DNA of 64,000 nucleotides from Paraburkholderia sp. BL10I2N1. Its GTDB lineage: Bacteria; Pseudomonadota; Gammaproteobacteria; Burkholderiales; Burkholderiaceae. This document shows, in pieces, positions 61,612-64,000 of the stretch; within the stretch, counting starts at the first letter, position 1; each line of letters opens with the position of its first letter. Position numbers and translations under genes: made by a program. Where the stretch lies: contig NZ_SNWA01000002.1 in assembly GCF_004361815.1 (NCBI RefSeq), positions 992,001-1,056,000 on the forward strand, written 5' to 3'. A model generated the notes under the pieces. That model saw only the letters and a program-made list of their open reading frames with translations, was not told the DNA's origin and searched no databases.

Positions 61612-62358
61612 TTAACCTGCCGTCTTGCCGCCGTCGACAGTCAGGATCTGACCTGTGATGAACGCGGCGCCATCGGCAGAGAGATAGAGCACCGCCGCGG
61701 CGATGTCGTCGGGCTTGCCGATGCGCGCGAGCGGTACCGAGGCGGCGAGCGCTGCCTTGTTTTCGGGCGTGCTGGTGAAGCGGTCCAGCATTCCCGTATC
61801 GGTCGGTCCCGGTGCGACGGCGTTGACCCGAACACCCGTCGACGCAACTTCAAGCGCGGCCGATTTCGTGATGCCTTCGACGGCGTGCTTGCTGCCTGCA
61901 TAGACCGATGCGAACGCAGCGCCTTCGTGACCGTAAGTCGACGAGATGTTGACGATGCTGCCGGCCTTCTGCGCAGTCATCACCCGCAGTTCATGCTTGA
62001 GACTCAGCAGCGTTCCGAGGACGTTAGTGTCGAACGTGTCGGCATAACTATCGGCGGTCTGCTCGACGACGGGCCCAGGCCGACCTTCGGTGCCGGCGTT
62101 GTTGACGGCCACATCCAGCCGGCCATAGCGCGCGACGGTTTGATCCACCAGGTTGCGGACTTCTTCGTCGCGGCGCACGTCAGCCTGTACGAAGAGCGCT
62201 TCGGCGCCGGCTTCGCGAAGTTCGGCTTCAAGCGCGGCGCCTTCGGCTACACGGCGGCCCGATACGACGAGCCGCGCGCCTGAACGGGCGAACGCAAAGG
62301 CGGTTGCGCGGCCAATGCCCGTAAGGGCGCCAGTGATGAGAACGACGGGTTGGTTCAT
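61612..62358 (-). CDS. SDR family oxidoreductase
   Basis: 248 residues from ATG 62358 (CAGGAGCCTCAA upstream). It has TGALTGIG (about 10-17), NNAGTEG, Ser in NISSTYGHEG and YAGSK as YxxxK, and the C-terminal FITGQILTVDGG. It is a classical NAD(P)-dependent dehydrogenase. A second SDR runs off the right edge, and an MFS gene lies between them, but transcription from 63786 to 62587 leaves a 228-bp gap before this gene, so it may have its own promoter. Confidence 0.92.
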   Translation of the reverse strand: MNQPVVLITGALTGIGRATAFAFARSGARLVVSGRRVAEGAALEAELREAGAEALFVQADVRRDEEVRNLVDQTVARYGRLDVAVNNAGTEGRPGPVVEQTADSYADTFDTNVLGTLLSLKHELRVMTAQKAGSIVNISSTYGHEGAAFASVYAGSKHAVEGITKSAALEVASTGVRVNAVAPGPTDTGMLDRFTSTPENKAALAASVPLARIGKPDDIAAAVLYLSADGAAFITGQILTVDGGKTAG

Positions 62359-62586
62359 TTGAGGCTCCTGTGAGTTGGGTTCACGACACGTTGGTTGTGT
62401 CACGCTGCTCGGTGAGCATGACTGAGCTAACTTTAGGCGTCTCTTGCCGCCATGAAAAAGACTTTCCAGGCTGGATGGCATGCCTGCCAGGCATGTCTTG
62501 CGGACGAAGGCCCGGCGCGTTTTTCAGCACATCGGGCACGCCGCGAGAAGCACGCATGCGTAGCGATGGTGTGGGCAACTGCTCGT

Positions 62587-63786
62587 TCAGACAGCTTGCC
62601 CGCCGCGGTCGCTGCGAGATGTTCCGAACGCTCCCGAGCCTGCTGCGGTCATCACGCACGCTACGACTATCGCGATTGCGCCATAGGTGACGGCATCGCG
62701 CAGTCCGACGCGGGACGCCGCAATGCCGAGCGCAAGAGCGGTGATCGCCTGCATCGCGTAGCCTGCGAAATAGAGAGTCGATAGCGACAAGGCCCTGTGC
62801 CGATGATCGATGCGATCGCTGACCAGCGCGAGGCCGCCCATGAAGAGCAGCGCGTACCCAATGCCCGCCGCGATGACGGAGACGATCAGGAGCGGCAACG
62901 AATGAACGCGCGCGGCGAGTGCGAGCAACAGCATCGATACGGCTGCGGTGCTACCGCCTGCACGAATTGCGGCGAGAGCAGGCAGACGCTTGAAGAGAAG
63001 ACTGGTCACGCCCCAGACGATCGCAAACGACGCAATCACCGCGCCATTGATCAGCATGTTTTGCGAGCGTATGAGATCACGTGCGATCTGCGCGCCCAGC
63101 GAGAGCATCACGGTGCCGACGACGAACGCGGTCATCACGGAGGGCGCGGCGCGCAGCAAGATCGCGCGCATCTCGCTTGGCAGACGCGCAGCGCGCGGAC
63201 CAGGATCCGTCGACGCAAACTGCGCGCCGCGCGGCAGATACAGCCAGCACACGACGAACAGAACGACAAGCAACAGCAGCAGCACCTCGAAAGTGCGGTG
63301 CGCCGGATCGGACGCGTACTCGATCAGTGCGCCGCCGACGATCGCGGCAGCGGCAAGCCCTGAAGCTTGCGCAGTGGAGTTGATTGCGCTCGCAAACGCG
63401 CGGTCGCCTGCGGGCGTGTCATCGAGCACCGCCGCCGAGGCCGGACCTGCCGCCAGCCCGACGCCCAGTCCCGTGAAAAGCCGCCCGACGAACAGCGCGC
63501 CGACGCTCCCGGCCACTGCGAACGCAGTTACGCCGACAATCGATGCCGCTCGACCGAGCAGCACGGTCGAGCGTCGCCCGATCGCGTCGGACATGCCGCC
63601 GAGCGCCAACAGCGTGAGCGCGACGACGACAGGGTACTCGGCGAAGATCGCGGAGATCGTCGCGTTGCTCGCGTGCCAGGCGCGCGCATACCAGGCGTAG
63701 CTCATTGCGGGCGCCGCGCTCGTCCACAACGTCTGAACCATCACGCACGCCTCGATCCAGAAGGCGGCACGCGAGCGTGAGCGCAT
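62587..63786 (-). CDS. MFS transporter
   Basis: 399 residues and twelve membrane spans. GGMSDAIGRRSTVLLGRAASIVG is the MFS G-x-x-x-D-x-x-G-R-R loop, and GLGVGLAAGPASAAVLDDTPAGDRAFASAINSTAQASG is typical of drug-type permeases. Its ATG overlaps the stop of the upstream SDR gene by one base (TGATG), so the two are coupled. Probably an exporter or importer of a compound processed by the SDRs. Confidence 0.9.
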   Translation of the reverse strand: MRSRSRAAFWIEACVMVQTLWTSAAPAMSYAWYARAWHASNATISAIFAEYPVVVALTLLALGGMSDAIGRRSTVLLGRAASIVGVTAFAVAGSVGALFVGRLFTGLGVGLAAGPASAAVLDDTPAGDRAFASAINSTAQASGLAAAAIVGGALIEYASDPAHRTFEVLLLLLVVLFVVCWLYLPRGAQFASTDPGPRAARLPSEMRAILLRAAPSVMTAFVVGTVMLSLGAQIARDLIRSQNMLINGAVIASFAIVWGVTSLLFKRLPALAAIRAGGSTAAVSMLLLALAARVHSLPLLIVSVIAAGIGYALLFMGGLALVSDRIDHRHRALSLSTLYFAGYAMQAITALALGIAASRVGLRDAVTYGAIAIVVACVMTAAGSGAFGTSRSDRGGQAV

Positions 63787-64000
63787 CAGAGCTGTGATCC
63801 GCCGTCGACGCGCAACGTATCGCCGGTTACCCAGCGCGCGTCGTCGGAGGCGAGGAACACGGCGGCGCCCGCGATATCGTCAGGCTGCGCGACGCGTTTG
63901 AGCGCCTGCATGCCCAGCGTGAAATCGCGGCCCGCGTCCGTCTTCGCGAAGTTCGACATGTCCGTTTCGACGACGCCCGGCGCGATCGCGTTGACGCGGA
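63786..64000 (-). CDS. SDR family oxidoreductase, C-terminal part (5' end outside window)
   Basis: The minus strand reads RVNAIAPGVVETDMSNFAKTD ... ALKRVAQPDDIAGAAVFLASDDARWVTGDTLRVDGGSQL and stops at 63786-63788. RVNAIAPG and the terminal TGDTLRVDGG are the last conserved SDR segments; cofactor and catalytic motifs lie beyond the edge. It is translationally coupled to the MFS gene. Confidence 0.88.
   Translation of the reverse strand, partial: RVNAIAPGVVETDMSNFAKTDAGRDFTLGMQALKRVAQPDDIAGAAVFLASDDARWVTGDTLRVDGGSQL

Noticed and set aside
1..64000. CRISPR arrays, tRNA or rRNA genes, phage or plasmid replication genes
   Set aside because: No regularly spaced repeats, cloverleaf-like sequences, rRNA segments, integrases or replication proteins were recognised by reading.

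Overview
The window looks like a chromosomal or megaplasmid stretch of a Burkholderiales betaproteobacterium, probably Paraburkholderia, Caballeronia or Burkholderia. The evidence is two OmpC-type trimeric porins ending in an aromatic residue, two DUF4148 secreted proteins, a SYLF lipid-binding protein, high-GC coding sequence and SD-led genes. No tRNA, rRNA or CRISPR array was seen.

Region 1 (about 0.4-33.2 kb) is an acyl-CoA catabolic island. It holds an acyl-CoA ligase, three acyl-CoA dehydrogenases, two stand-alone crotonase-fold enzymes, a FadB-like hydratase/3-hydroxyacyl-CoA dehydrogenase fusion, a thiolase, five SDR oxidoreductases, an old-yellow-enzyme/2,4-dienoyl-CoA-reductase-like flavoprotein, an MDR reductase, a KstD/fumarate-reductase-type flavoprotein, two carboxymuconolactone-decarboxylase-family proteins, an alpha/beta hydrolase, an MFS permease and a Liv-type ABC importer. 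A TetR repressor (4207-4866) sits inside it. Four near-identical palindromes, CGACCG-NN-CGGTCG, lie at 396, 18801, 18966 and 33151. Each lies ahead of one of the four transcription units, and three directly follow a -35-like hexamer by 2 nt. This is the best candidate for an undescribed system: one TetR regulon uniting import, activation and oxidation of an unusual acid. A separate-gene kinase + ACAD10/11-like dehydrogenase pair (16230-18709) suggests a 4-hydroxyacyl-CoA (gamma-hydroxy acid or lactone derived) step. The substrate itself cannot be read from the sequence.

Region 2 (33.2-44 kb) starts with an IS6-type transposase remnant. It then carries a DUF4148 protein, a Gly/His/Tyr/Trp-rich lipoprotein, a CBS-BON protein, an APH/P-loop kinase fusion, a UspA protein, a NarL-type histidine kinase/response regulator pair, a BON protein and an unsecreted solute-binding-fold protein. 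FNR/CRP-type boxes precede the lipoprotein, the APH-kinase/CBS pair and the UspA/kinase pair, suggesting an oxygen- or energy-responsive stress module.

Region 3 (44-57.2 kb) mixes secreted beta-propellers, a porin and a propeller-MFS-propeller cluster with genomic debris. The debris is an IS5-type transposase broken by an amber codon, fragments of a dihydroxyacetone kinase and a triosephosphate isomerase, an IS66 TnpA fragment with a 35-bp tandem duplication, and a LysR fragment abutting a gabD fragment.

Region 4 (57.4-64 kb) has a 1149-residue protein of unknown function with an InlB-type repeat at its N terminus, a glutathione S-transferase pseudogene with an internal deletion, and an SDR-MFS-SDR group that runs off the window.
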